Shown: one piece after another, positions 26,615 to 34,931 of the stretch
Numbering within the stretch: the stretch's first letter is position 1
Layout of the letters: each line of letters starts with the position of its first letter
Assembly (NCBI RefSeq): GCF_019175365.1
Contig: NZ_CP059572.1
Coordinates: 1,426,001-1,490,000, forward strand
DNA length: 64,000 nucleotides
Origin: Actinomadura graeca
Lineage (GTDB): Bacteria > Actinomycetota > Actinomycetes > Streptosporangiales > Streptosporangiaceae
Reading direction: 5' to 3'
Position numbers and translations under genes: made by a program
Notes under the pieces: model-generated
Told to the model about the DNA's origin: nothing
Database searches by the model: none
Seen by the model: only the letters and a program-made list of their open reading frames with translations

Positions 26615-27949
26615 ATGCGGCGCATCACCCCGGCGGGCGGCCCGCTCGCGGGCATCGTCGCCTGCGCCGCGCTCGTGCTCTCCGGCTGCTCGGATCCGGG
26701 CGGCGCCGGGGCCGCGGACGTGGGCGGCCGCGGCCCGATCACCTTCGTGACCGGCAAGGACCGCACGGGCTACCTGCGCAGACTCCTCGACACCTGGAAC
26801 GAGGACCACCGGGACGAGAGGGTCAGCGTGATCGAGCTGCCGGACGGCCCGGACGCCCGGCGGCGGCTGGTCCAGGACGCCGCGGCCGGGTCCGGCGCCT
26901 ACTCCGTCCTCGACCTGGACGTGGCGTGGACGGCGGAGTTCGCGGCGAACCGCTGGCTGGCCCGGCTCCCCGAGACGCCCTCGCCCGGCGGATCCGGCGG
27001 CAGTTCTCCGCGGAAGGGCGCGCGCCTCGACCTGGCGGGGACGCTGCCCGCCGCAGCCGCGGCCGGGCGCTACAGGGGGGACCTGTATGCGATGCCGTTC
27101 TCGTCCGACGCCGGAATGCTCTACTACCGGAAGGACCTTCTGGAGAAGGCCGGGGTCTCCGCGCCGCCCAGGACGTACGCGCAGATGTGGGCCGCCTGCG
27201 ACAGGGTGCGGAGGATCCCCGAGGGCGAGGGCGTCGACTGCTACCTCACCGAGGTCGGGAGGAACACGGGCATCGCGGTCAGCGCGGCCGAGGCCATCGG
27301 CGGCGCGGGCGGGACAATCATCGGCCAGGGCGGGCGGCCGGCGCTCGACACACCGGCCGCCAGGCGGGGCCTGGGGTTCCTCGCCGGCGCGCGCAGGGAC
27401 GGCAGGATGCCCGAGGACGCCGCCGGGCTCGGACCCGAGGGCGGGCGCCGCCTCTTCCTGTCCGGCGGGCTGCTGTTCCTGCGGGAGTGGTCCTCCTCGT
27501 ACGCGCTCGCGGACGGCGCCGACGGCTCGTCGAAGGTGGCGGGCAGGTTCGGGGTCGCTCCGCTGCCCGGTCCGGACGGCCCCGGCCCCGCGGAGCCGGG
27601 CGGCCGCGGCCTGGCGGTCTCGGCGTTCACCGGGCATAAGCTGACATCGCTCGACTTCATCAGATACCTCACCGGTGAGGCGGCACAGCGCGCGAACCTG
27701 CTCGCGACCTCGCGGGCCCCGGCCCTCGCCGCGCTGTACGACGATCCGGAGGCCGTGCGGAGGTTCCCGTACCTGCCGGTGCTCAAGGCGGCGCTCGCCG
27801 ACGCCCGGCCGCGCCAGGCCGAGGCGCGGCGCGGGGACGTGGCGGCCGCGATCGAAGGCCCGGTGCACGACGCCGTCACCGGCAGGACGACCGTCGACCG
27901 GGCTTTGTCCGACCTTCAGCGCAGGCTCGGACCATTGACCGCGCGGTGA
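26615..27949 (+). CDS. Extracellular sugar-binding lipoprotein (ABC transporter solute-binding protein)
   Basis: A 444-residue solute-binding protein. The signal peptide ends with the lipobox VLSGC (Cys25), so the protein is exported and lipid-anchored. The mature part is a type 1 carbohydrate-binding fold: ITFVTGKDRTGYLRRLLDTWN, YAMPFSSDAGMLYYRKDLLEKAG and LPGPDGPGPAEPGGRGLAVSAF. The ATG at 26615 has GAGGAGG upstream; an upstream in-frame ATG at 26441 would bury the signal peptide. No permease or ATPase gene is adjacent, so it must work with a transporter elsewhere. It precedes a glucosidase, suggesting alpha-glucoside uptake. Confidence 0.88.
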   Translation: MRRITPAGGPLAGIVACAALVLSGCSDPGGAGAADVGGRGPITFVTGKDRTGYLRRLLDTWNEDHRDERVSVIELPDGPDARRRLVQDAAAGSGAYSVLDLDVAWTAEFAANRWLARLPETPSPGGSGGSSPRKGARLDLAGTLPAAAAAGRYRGDLYAMPFSSDAGMLYYRKDLLEKAGVSAPPRTYAQMWAACDRVRRIPEGEGVDCYLTEVGRNTGIAVSAAEAIGGAGGTIIGQGGRPALDTPAARRGLGFLAGARRDGRMPEDAAGLGPEGGRRLFLSGGLLFLREWSSSYALADGADGSSKVAGRFGVAPLPGPDGPGPAEPGGRGLAVSAFTGHKLTSLDFIRYLTGEAAQRANLLATSRAPALAALYDDPEAVRRFPYLPVLKAALADARPRQAEARRGDVAAAIEGPVHDAVTGRTTVDRALSDLQRRLGPLTAR

Positions 27950-28025
27950 CCCGCGCGCGCGTCGTCGCGGGTCCGCCGCAGGCGGAGTCAGACCGTCCCC
28001 GACAGCCCCGACCGGAAGGATGTCC

Positions 28026-29657
28026 ATGACCCAGGAGACCCTCGCCGCCTCCGCCGGCGCCCCCGCGGGGGAGACGGCCCGCTGGTGGCGCGACGCCGTC
28101 ATCTACCAGGTGTACGTGCGCAGCTTCGCCGACTCCGACGGTGACGGCGTCGGCGACCTGCCCGGCGTCCGGTCCCGGCTCCCCTACCTGGCCGGGCTCG
28201 GCGTGGACGCGCTGTGGCTGACCCCGTTCTACGTCTCCCCCATGGCCGACTTCGGCTACGACGTCGCCGACTACCGCGACGTCGACCCGCTGTTCGGCAC
28301 CCTCGACGACGCCCGGGGCCTGATCGCCGACGCGCACGCCCACGGGCTGCGGATCATCGTGGACGTCGTCCCGAACCACACCTCCGACCGGCACGCCTGG
28401 TTCCAGGCCGCCCTCGCGGCCGGACCCGGCTCACCCGAACGCGCCCGCTACGTGGTCCGGGACGGGCGCGGCCCGGACGGCTCGCTCCCGCCGAACGACT
28501 GGGAGTCGGTGTTCGGCGGCCCGGCCTGGACCCGGCTTCCCGGCGGGCAGTGGTACCTGCACCTGTTCGCCCCCGAGCAGCCCGATTTGAACTGGGAGAA
28601 CCCCGAGGTCCGCGCCGAGTTCGAGAGCATCCTGAGGTTCTGGCTCGACCTCGGGGTGGACGGCTTCCGCGTGGACGTCGCGCACGGCATGGCCAAGGCG
28701 CCCGGCCTGCCCGACGTGGGCCACGCCGGGCAGGCCGAGATGCTCGGGACGGCCGTCCTGCCCTACTTCGACCAGGACGCCGTCCACGACGTCCACCGGG
28801 AGTGGCGGCGGGTGCTCGACTCCTACCCCGGCGAGCGGATCGCCGTCGCCGAGGCGTGGGCGCCCACGCCCGAGCGGCTCGCCCTCTACACCCGCCCGGA
28901 CGAGCTGCACCAGGCGTTCAACTTCCACTACCTCACCGCGCCGTGGGAGGCGCCCGGGATGCGGGAGGTGATCGAGGAGTCGCTCCGCGCCGCCGGGGAG
29001 GTCGGCGCGCCCGCGACCTGGGTGCTGTCCAACCATGACGTCAAGCGGCACGTCACCCGGTACGGCGGCGGCGGGACGGGGCTGCGCCGGGCCCGCGCGG
29101 CGGCGCTGCTGACCCTGGCTCTGCCCGGCTCCGCGTACGTCTACCAGGGCGAGGAACTGGGCCTGCCCGAGGTCCTCGACCTGCCCGAGGAGTTCCTCCA
29201 GGATCCGCAGCGCGCGCGGGACGCCGGCTCCGGCCGCGACGGCTGCCGCGTCCCGATGCCGTGGGAGGGCGAGGACCCGCCGTTCGGCTTCGGCACCGGC
29301 GCCCGCACCTGGCTGCCCGTCCCGCCCGCGTGGCGCGACCTCACCGTCGCCGCCCAGTCCGCCGACCCGGCGTCGATCCTCGCCCTGTACCGCGACGCCC
29401 TGCGGATCCGCCGCGGCCATCCCGCGCTCGGCGACGGCGCGCTGCGCTGGCTCGTCGGCCCGCCCGGCACGCTGTTCTTCGTCCGGGAGGCGCCGGACGG
29501 CCGGAGCCTCACCTGCGCCGTGAACATGGGGGCGCGCACCGTCCGCGTCCCCCTGCACGGCAGCCCGCTGCTGGCGAGCGGCCCGTTCCGCGTGGACGGC
29601 GGCTGCGCCGAGCTGCCACCGGACACCGCGCTGTGGTGGGAGGCCCAGGGGGGCTGA
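28026..29657 (+). CDS. GH13 alpha-glucosidase
   Basis: A 543-residue alpha-amylase-family enzyme with no signal peptide, so it is intracellular. Conserved regions in order: WWRDAVIYQVYVRSFADSDGDG at the N-terminus, IIVDVVPNHTS (region I), DGFRVDVAHGMAK with the nucleophile Asp (region II), IAVAEAW with the acid/base Glu (region III) and VLSNHDVKRH with the third Asp (region IV). The pattern is of the oligo-1,6-glucosidase/alpha-glucosidase group. The ATG at 28026 is preferred over 28020 because GGAAGG then has proper spacing. It likely hydrolyses the oligosaccharide bound by the preceding lipoprotein. Confidence 0.92.
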   Translation: MTQETLAASAGAPAGETARWWRDAVIYQVYVRSFADSDGDGVGDLPGVRSRLPYLAGLGVDALWLTPFYVSPMADFGYDVADYRDVDPLFGTLDDARGLIADAHAHGLRIIVDVVPNHTSDRHAWFQAALAAGPGSPERARYVVRDGRGPDGSLPPNDWESVFGGPAWTRLPGGQWYLHLFAPEQPDLNWENPEVRAEFESILRFWLDLGVDGFRVDVAHGMAKAPGLPDVGHAGQAEMLGTAVLPYFDQDAVHDVHREWRRVLDSYPGERIAVAEAWAPTPERLALYTRPDELHQAFNFHYLTAPWEAPGMREVIEESLRAAGEVGAPATWVLSNHDVKRHVTRYGGGGTGLRRARAAALLTLALPGSAYVYQGEELGLPEVLDLPEEFLQDPQRARDAGSGRDGCRVPMPWEGEDPPFGFGTGARTWLPVPPAWRDLTVAAQSADPASILALYRDALRIRRGHPALGDGALRWLVGPPGTLFFVREAPDGRSLTCAVNMGARTVRVPLHGSPLLASGPFRVDGGCAELPPDTALWWEAQGG

Positions 29658-29716
29658 CCCGGCACCGGCGGCGCGTCCATCTCGGCGCCGGCGGCACCCG
29701 CCCCGGGGAGGCCCTC

Positions 29717-30508
29717 TCAGGGGACGATGTAGCGGGTGTCGCGGGCGTCGGTGATCGCCATGTGGCCGGGTGCGTGGCCGATGGCGAGCTTGGGCCGGGA
29801 CGCCATGACGGCGGCCTGGGGCGTGACGCCGCAGGCCCAGAAGACGGGGATCTCGTCCACGCGGACCTCGACCGGGTCGCCGAAGTCCGGGCGGCCGAGG
29901 TCGGTGATGCCGAGCTCGACGGGGTCGCCGACGTGGACCGGGGCGCCGTGCACGGACGGGTACCGGGAGGTGATCCGGACCGCGTCCGCGACCTGCGCCG
30001 CGGGGACGGGCCGCATGGACACCACGAGCGGGCCCCCGAAGTCGCCCGCGCGGCGGCAGGTCCGGTTCGTCCGGTACATCGGGACGTTGACGCCCTGCTC
30101 GACGTGCCGGACGGGCACGCCCGCGTCGCGGAGCGCGCCCTCGAAGGTGAAGCTGCAGCCGATGAGGAAGCAGACCAGGTCGTCGCGCCAGTACCCGGTG
30201 ACGTCGGCGACCTCGGCGACCGGCTCGCCGCGCTCGTAGACGATGTACCCGGGCAGGTCGGTGCGCAGATCCCCGGAGAACAGCGGCGCCGACGTCGCGC
30301 CGGGCTCGGTGACGTCCAGGACCGGGCAGGGCTTGGGGTTGCGCTGGGCGAACAGCAGCAGGTCGTACGCCTGCTCGCGGGGGACGGCGATGAGGTTGGC
30401 CTGGGCCCAGCCGGTGCACCAACCCGCGGTGGGGGCGCGGAGGCCAGCGCGGAACAGCGCGCGGGCCTGGTCCGGTGACAGCGCACCGGGGTCGATGGGG
30501 ACGGTCAT
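29717..30508 (-). CDS. Putative hydro-lyase (DUF1445 / UPF0317 family)
   Basis: A 263-residue protein of the DUF1445 family: [52 protein letters not shown], and [20 protein letters not shown] with the [10 protein letters not shown] end. Family members are named putative hydro-lyases and are linked with 5-oxoproline/D-glutamate metabolism by gene context. ATG at 30508 has GGAGAGGA upstream. The frame is open into the pxpC remnant upstream, but the ribosome site favours this start. Neighbours (pxpC remnant, NRAMP-like transporter) are the usual partners of this family. Confidence 0.85.
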   Translation of the reverse strand: MTVPIDPGALSPDQARALFRAGLRAPTAGWCTGWAQANLIAVPREQAYDLLLFAQRNPKPCPVLDVTEPGATSAPLFSGDLRTDLPGYIVYERGEPVAEVADVTGYWRDDLVCFLIGCSFTFEGALRDAGVPVRHVEQGVNVPMYRTNRTCRRAGDFGGPLVVSMRPVPAAQVADAVRITSRYPSVHGAPVHVGDPVELGITDLGRPDFGDPVEVRVDEIPVFWACGVTPQAAVMASRPKLAIGHAPGHMAITDARDTRYIVP

Positions 30509-30835
30509 GATCTCTCCTCTCCGGGTTCGGGCACGGGCGGCGGCCGGACGCCGGGCCGCGGCCCGGGGCGCGCCGGGCGGCGCGCCCCCTTCGGCGGGGA
30601 CGGGCGCGGGAGGACGGGGCGGCGGGACGAGGAGCGCGTGGAAACCGGGGAGCGCGTTGAGACCGGGCACGGCGGAGACCGGGCACGCCGGTCCGTCCGG
30701 AGACACCGGAGCCGTGGGCCGACCCGGGTCGGCGGCGCCCGGCACCCCCACGCCGGACGCCGCGTTCCCCGGACGCCCGAGGTCGTCGACTATCGCCAGC
30801 GGCCCCGTCCTCACAACGACCGGTCCCCGTCCCAT
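30509..30835 (-). pseudogene. pxpC: Remnant of pxpC (5-oxoprolinase subunit C / biotin-dependent carboxyltransferase)
   Basis: From the ATG at 30835 the frame starts [18 protein letters not shown], followed by [11 protein letters not shown]. This is the N-terminal signature of PxpC/KipA/allophanate-hydrolase subunit 2 proteins (compare RPGPLATVQDLGRPG...GVPRSGAAD). After about 45 residues homology stops and the frame becomes Pro/Ala/Arg-rich until it merges into the hydro-lyase gene. Normal PxpC is roughly 290-330 residues. PxpA and PxpB genes are absent here. It appears to be a decayed gene within a former 5-oxoprolinase locus. Confidence 0.7.
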
Positions 30836-30910
30836 GGTTCCCTCCGGTGCGCGCGGACTCGCCGGGGAGCCTGCCCCGTCCCCGCCCGGAAGGATCCGCA
30901 TGGCGCCCGC

Positions 30911-32140
30911 CTACTTCCAGAGGTCGTCGAGGCCGGACAGCGCGTTCCAGCCCAGGTAGAGGGACAGCAGCCAGGCCGCGATGCCGATGCCGAGCAGCCA
31001 GGCCGGGTAGCGATAGCCGCCGAGGAGGTCACGGCGGCGGGCCGCCGCCCACAGCAGGACGGCGAGTCCGAACGGCAGGATCAGCCCGTTCAGCGCGCCC
31101 GCGAGGACGAGCAGCTTGGCCGGGGTCGTGCCGATCGCCAGGTAGATCACCGCGGAGACCGCGATGAACGCGACGACGAGGCGGCCGCGGTGTCGCTCGA
31201 CCCAGGGCGCGAACGAGACGAGGAACGACACCGAGGTGTAGGACGCGCCGATCACCGACGTGATCGCGGCCGACCACATGATCAGGCCGAAGACGCGCAG
31301 CCCGGCCTCCCCCGAGACGTGCTCGAACGCCGACGGCGCGGGATTGTCCTCGGCGAGCCGCACGCCGCCGGCGACGACGCCGAGCACCGCGAGGAACAGC
31401 AGCACCCGCATCAGGCCGGTGACGAGGACGCCGGTGACGGCGGCGCGGTTGATCTCGGCGACGCGGCCGGGGCCGGTGACCCCGGACTCGATCATCCGGT
31501 GCGCGCCGGCGTAGGTGATGTAGCCGCCGACCGTGCCGCCGATGAGCGTGGTGATCACCAGGAGATCGACCTCGCCGGGCGCGACGCCCTCGCGGAGCGC
31601 GTCGCCGAGCGGCGGCCCGGACACGATCGCCACGTACAGCGTCATGACGATCATCACCGCGCCGAGCACCACGACGATCCGGTCCATCGCCACGCCCGCG
31701 CGCCTGCTGAGGAAGATCGCGATGGCGGCGAGCGCGGAGAGCGCGCCGCCGGCCTTGACGTCCAGGCCGAGGAGCGCGTTGAGGCCGAGGGCCGTCCCGG
31801 CGATGTTGCCGATGTTGAACACCAGGCCGCCGAAGACGTCCAGCGCGGCCAGGGCGTAGCCGCCGCCGGGCACGACACGGTTGCCGAGGTCCTGGGCGCG
31901 GCGCCCGGACACCCCGACGACGCGCCACACGTTGAGCTGGATCGCGATGTCCACCAGCACCGACACCACGATCGCGAACGCGAAGGCCGCGCCGAGGCGG
32001 GCCGTGAACACCGTGGTCTGGGTGATGAACCCCGGCCCGATGGCGCTGGTGGCCATCAGGAACATGGCGCCGGCGACGGCGCCGCGGCGGGAGGAGGAGG
32101 CGGGGGACGGGGACGTGTCGAGTGTGGTCCGGTCGGTCAT
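30911..32140 (-). CDS. NRAMP-family-like membrane transporter (YcsG type)
   Basis: A 409-residue protein with about eleven membrane helices. The first helix carries SAIGPGFITQTTVF where true metal NRAMPs have a DPGN motif, so the metal-coordinating Asp and Asn are missing. It belongs with the YcsG-like branch found next to pxpABC and DUF1445 genes. A role in moving 5-oxoproline, an amino acid or another non-metal substrate is therefore as likely as divalent metal transport. ATG at 32140 has GGAAGGG upstream. It is divergent from the GntR gene at 32281, with two operator-like repeats in between. Confidence 0.8.
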   Translation of the reverse strand: MTDRTTLDTSPSPASSSRRGAVAGAMFLMATSAIGPGFITQTTVFTARLGAAFAFAIVVSVLVDIAIQLNVWRVVGVSGRRAQDLGNRVVPGGGYALAALDVFGGLVFNIGNIAGTALGLNALLGLDVKAGGALSALAAIAIFLSRRAGVAMDRIVVVLGAVMIVMTLYVAIVSGPPLGDALREGVAPGEVDLLVITTLIGGTVGGYITYAGAHRMIESGVTGPGRVAEINRAAVTGVLVTGLMRVLLFLAVLGVVAGGVRLAEDNPAPSAFEHVSGEAGLRVFGLIMWSAAITSVIGASYTSVSFLVSFAPWVERHRGRLVVAFIAVSAVIYLAIGTTPAKLLVLAGALNGLILPFGLAVLLWAAARRRDLLGGYRYPAWLLGIGIAAWLLSLYLGWNALSGLDDLWK

Positions 32141-32182
32141 GGCCGCCCTTCCGGGGGGAGTCGGCTTTCCGTCAGCCTAGGT

Positions 32183-32216
32183 ATTGTTCAACAATCCATC
32201 AATCCTCTTGTTGATG
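32183..32216. promoter_or_regulatory. Two operator-like inverted repeats (GntR/FCD type)
   Basis: ATTGTTCAACAAT (32183-32195) is a perfect 13-base palindrome about a central base. CATCAA (32197-32202) and TTGATG (32211-32216) form a second inverted repeat. Both lie in the gap between the NRAMP-like and GntR genes. Short palindromes of this TTGTT/AACAA type are usual sites for FCD-class GntR regulators. Confidence 0.6.
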
Positions 32217-32280
32217 TATCTTCGGGACGGTGGCGCTACGCTTGCGTCTCCCCGGTCCGGGACGGAAGGAAGGCGGGTCG

Positions 32281-32976
32281 ATGCCGGCGCAGGAGTCGTG
32301 GCTGGACACCCTCGCGGCGGCCCGGCACGGCCTCGACCGGTCGAGCACGGCGGCCAGGGTCGCCGACCTGCTCCGCGAGCAGATCATCCACGGGCGCCTC
32401 GTCCCCGGCGAGCGGCTGCCCGAGGAGGACCTCTGCCGCGCCGTGAAGGTGTCGCGCAACACGATGCGCGAGGCGTTCCGGCTGCTCGTCCAGGAGCGGC
32501 TGCTCGTCCACGAGTTCAACCGCGGCGTGTTCGTCCGCCGGGTCACCGCCGAGGGGCTCGCCGACCTCTACCGGGTGCGGAGGATCCTGGAGTGCGAGGG
32601 CGTGCGGTGCGCCCCGTCCGCCGGCCCCGGGGCCATCGCGCGGGCGGGCGCGGCCGTCGCCGACGGCGAGCGCGCCGCCGCCGCCGGGGACTGGCCCGGC
32701 GTCGGCACCGCCGACATCCACTTCCACCAGGCGCTCGCCGCGCTCGTCGGCAGCCCCCGGGTCGACGAGATGACCCGGCATCTTCTGGCCGAGATGCGGC
32801 TGGTCTTCCACGAGATGGGATCGCCCCGCGAGTTCCACGAGCCGTACCTCGCCCGGAACCGGCGCATCCACGACCTGCTCGCGGCGGGCGCCGTCCAGGA
32901 CGCCGAGCGCGAGCTGCGCGCCTACCTGGACGACGCCGAGGCGCAGCTCACCACGGCCTACCGCGAGGCCGGCTGA
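32281..32976 (+). CDS. GntR-family regulator, FCD class
   Basis: A 231-residue regulator. The GntR winged helix is seen in VADLLREQIIHGRLVPGERLPEEDL and VSRNTMREAFRLLVQERLL. The FCD effector domain follows, with the metal-binding pattern in LYRVRRILECEG, DIHFHQAL and RNRRIHDLLAAG. ATG at 32281 has GGAAGG upstream. Divergent from the transporter and thus its likely regulator, together with the hydro-lyase gene. Effector probably a small carboxylate such as 5-oxoproline or an amino acid (inference from context). Confidence 0.9.
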   Translation: MPAQESWLDTLAAARHGLDRSSTAARVADLLREQIIHGRLVPGERLPEEDLCRAVKVSRNTMREAFRLLVQERLLVHEFNRGVFVRRVTAEGLADLYRVRRILECEGVRCAPSAGPGAIARAGAAVADGERAAAAGDWPGVGTADIHFHQALAALVGSPRVDEMTRHLLAEMRLVFHEMGSPREFHEPYLARNRRIHDLLAAGAVQDAERELRAYLDDAEAQLTTAYREAG

Positions 32977-33051
32977 TCACGCCCGGGGACGCGACCACGG
33001 CACGGGGGCGCGGTCACGGAGGCCCGGGTCACGGCCGGGGCGTGATCGTGC

Positions 33052-33684
33052 TCAGGGGGCGTAGTTCATGACGTGGTCGTGGAGCAGGCGCGGCGCCTCC
33101 GGGTCGCGGCGCCGGAACGCCTCGATCAGCTGTGCGTGCTCGGCCGACTTGGAGTAGATCTCCGTGTGGTGCAGGCGGAGGGACAGGGTCGTCCACAGCT
33201 CGATCCCGAGGCCCTCCCACACCGACTCCAGCAGCCGGTTCCCGGCCGTCTCGACGATCTCACGGTGGAAGGCGATGCTCAGCCGCATCTGCTCGTGCAG
33301 GTCGCCGTCCTTCGCGGCCTCGCCCAGCCGCCGGTTGTGCTCCTCCAGCGCGTCCAGGCGGCCGACCATGCGCGGCAGGGCCAGCTCCACGGCCGTCCGC
33401 TCCAGCCCGGCGCGGACCGGGAAGATCTCCGCCAGGTCCTGCTCGGTGAACGCCCGGACGCGGGCGCCCCGGTTCGGCAGTGTCTCGATGAGCCGCTGGG
33501 CCTCCAGCTGCCGCAGCGCCTCCCGCACGGGGCCCTGGCTGACGCCCAGCTCCGTGGCGATCCGCCGCTCGACGACGCGCTCGCCCGGCTCCCATCTCCC
33601 CGAGCTGATGCCCTCGACGATGAACTCGCGGATCTGGTCGGCGAGGCCGGTGCGGAGCAGCGGGGCGGACATGGGCGGGGTCAC
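33052..33684 (-). CDS. GntR-family regulator, FCD class
   Basis: A 210-residue FCD-type GntR protein: IREFIVEGISSGRWEPGERVVERR, then LGVSQGPVREALRQLEAQRLIETLPNRG split by the wing, and an FCD domain with FHREIVETAGNRLLESVWEGL and SAEHAQLIEAFRRRD. The start could be the GTG at 33684 or the ATG at 33672; neither has a good ribosome site. It is divergent from the 2-oxoacid dehydrogenase operon and separated from it by a region with a 16-bp perfect palindrome, so it is the likely regulator of that operon. Confidence 0.88.
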   Translation of the reverse strand: MTPPMSAPLLRTGLADQIREFIVEGISSGRWEPGERVVERRIATELGVSQGPVREALRQLEAQRLIETLPNRGARVRAFTEQDLAEIFPVRAGLERTAVELALPRMVGRLDALEEHNRRLGEAAKDGDLHEQMRLSIAFHREIVETAGNRLLESVWEGLGIELWTTLSLRLHHTEIYSKSAEHAQLIEAFRRRDPEAPRLLHDHVMNYAP

Positions 33685-33735
33685 GGACTAGATAGTAGAC
33701 GGCCCGTCGGTAAGTGGGTCTTGACGGGTAGAATA

Positions 33736-33757
33736 TGATCGATCATTGATCAATGAT
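33736..33757. promoter_or_regulatory. Overlapping palindromes, likely GntR operator
   Basis: TGATCGATCA (33736-33745) and ATCATTGATCAATGAT (33742-33757) are perfect 10-bp and 16-bp palindromes that overlap by four bases. They stand in an AT-rich pocket, 51 bases from the GntR start and 57 bases from the E1alpha start. Placement suggests autoregulation plus control of the dehydrogenase operon. Confidence 0.65.
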
Positions 33758-33814
33758 GATCGGTGGACGTCTGGTGATCCTACGGCGTTCCCCCTGGACA
33801 GAGGAAGGTCGCCG

Positions 33815-34921
33815 ATGGCTGAGACCACCCGGTCGGCGGGTACGGCATCTCCGGCTCCGGCCCGCAGAGCACGCGGAGCCAGGACCACCCGGCCCAAGGC
33901 GGCCGTCCCCCCCGACGACGCCGCGGCGCTGGTCGGCCACTACCGGCAGATGCTGCTCATCCGCCGGTTCGAGGAGCGCGCGGCGCGCGCCTACACCGAG
34001 GCCAAGATCGGCGGCTACTGCCATCTCAACCTCGGCGAGGAGGCGACGGTCGTCGGGCTGATGGCCGCGCTGCGCCCGACCGACTACCTGTTCACCAACT
34101 ACCGCGAGCACGGCTACGCCATCGCCAAGGGCATCGGCGCCGACCGGGTCATGGCGGAGCTGTACGGCCGCTCCACCGGCGTGTCGAAGGGCTGGGGCGG
34201 GTCCATGCACCTGTTCGACGCCGAGGCGCGGCTGCTCGGCGGCTACGGCATCGTCGGCGGGCAGGTCCCGCTCGCCGCCGGGGCCGCGCTCGCCGTCTCC
34301 TACAAGGGCGGCGACGAGGTCGTGATGTGCCACATGGGCGACGGGACGACCGCCATCGGCGCGTTCCACGAGTCGCTCAACATCGCCGCCCTGTGGGACC
34401 TCCCCGTCGTCTTCGTCGTGATCAACAACGGTCTCGGCATGGGCACCACGGTCGAGCGGTCCGCCGCCGAGCCTGAGCTGTACCGGCGCGGCGCCGCTTA
34501 CCGGATGGAGAGCGCGCGGGTGGACGGCACCGACGTCGTCGCCGTCCGGGAGGCCGCGCGGACCGCCGTCGAGCGCGCCCGGTCCGAGAGCAGGCCGTAC
34601 CTGCTGGAGACCGTGAGCCCCCGCCTCAAGGGGCACTCGGTCGTCGACCCGGCCCGCTACCGGTCCGCGGAGGAGAAGGAGGCCCTCAAGGCCGCCGACC
34701 CCCTGGCCCGCCTGGCGCTGGAGCTGGCGGAGGCCGGGATCCTCTCCCACGACGACCGCGACCGGCTCGACGCCGAGGTCACGGCCGAGGTGGACGCCGC
34801 CGCCGCGTTCGCCGACGCGAGCCCCGCGCCCGACGTGTCCACCCTGTTCGACTACACCTACGCCACGCCCGTCCCGGGTGAGCTGCGCCGCCTGCCCGCC
34901 GACCCCGTCTTCCGTTCCTGA
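33815..34921 (+). CDS. 2-oxoacid (pyruvate/acetoin-type) dehydrogenase E1 alpha subunit
   Basis: A 368-residue thiamine-diphosphate enzyme subunit. After a 35-residue Ala/Arg/Thr-rich tail comes LVGHYRQMLLIRRFEERAARAY, then YREHGYAIAKG, WGGSMHLFD and the ThDP motif MGDGTTAIGAFHESLNIAAL ending with VVINNGLGMG. The arrangement is of the PdhA/AcoA type. With E1beta it decarboxylates a 2-oxoacid (or cleaves acetoin) and passes the acyl group to the lipoyl arm of E2. ATG at 33815 with GAGGAAGG upstream. First gene of a three-gene operon. Confidence 0.92.
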   Translation: MAETTRSAGTASPAPARRARGARTTRPKAAVPPDDAAALVGHYRQMLLIRRFEERAARAYTEAKIGGYCHLNLGEEATVVGLMAALRPTDYLFTNYREHGYAIAKGIGADRVMAELYGRSTGVSKGWGGSMHLFDAEARLLGGYGIVGGQVPLAAGAALAVSYKGGDEVVMCHMGDGTTAIGAFHESLNIAALWDLPVVFVVINNGLGMGTTVERSAAEPELYRRGAAYRMESARVDGTDVVAVREAARTAVERARSESRPYLLETVSPRLKGHSVVDPARYRSAEEKEALKAADPLARLALELAEAGILSHDDRDRLDAEVTAEVDAAAAFADASPAPDVSTLFDYTYATPVPGELRRLPADPVFRS

Positions 34922-34931
34922 GGAGCCGTCC

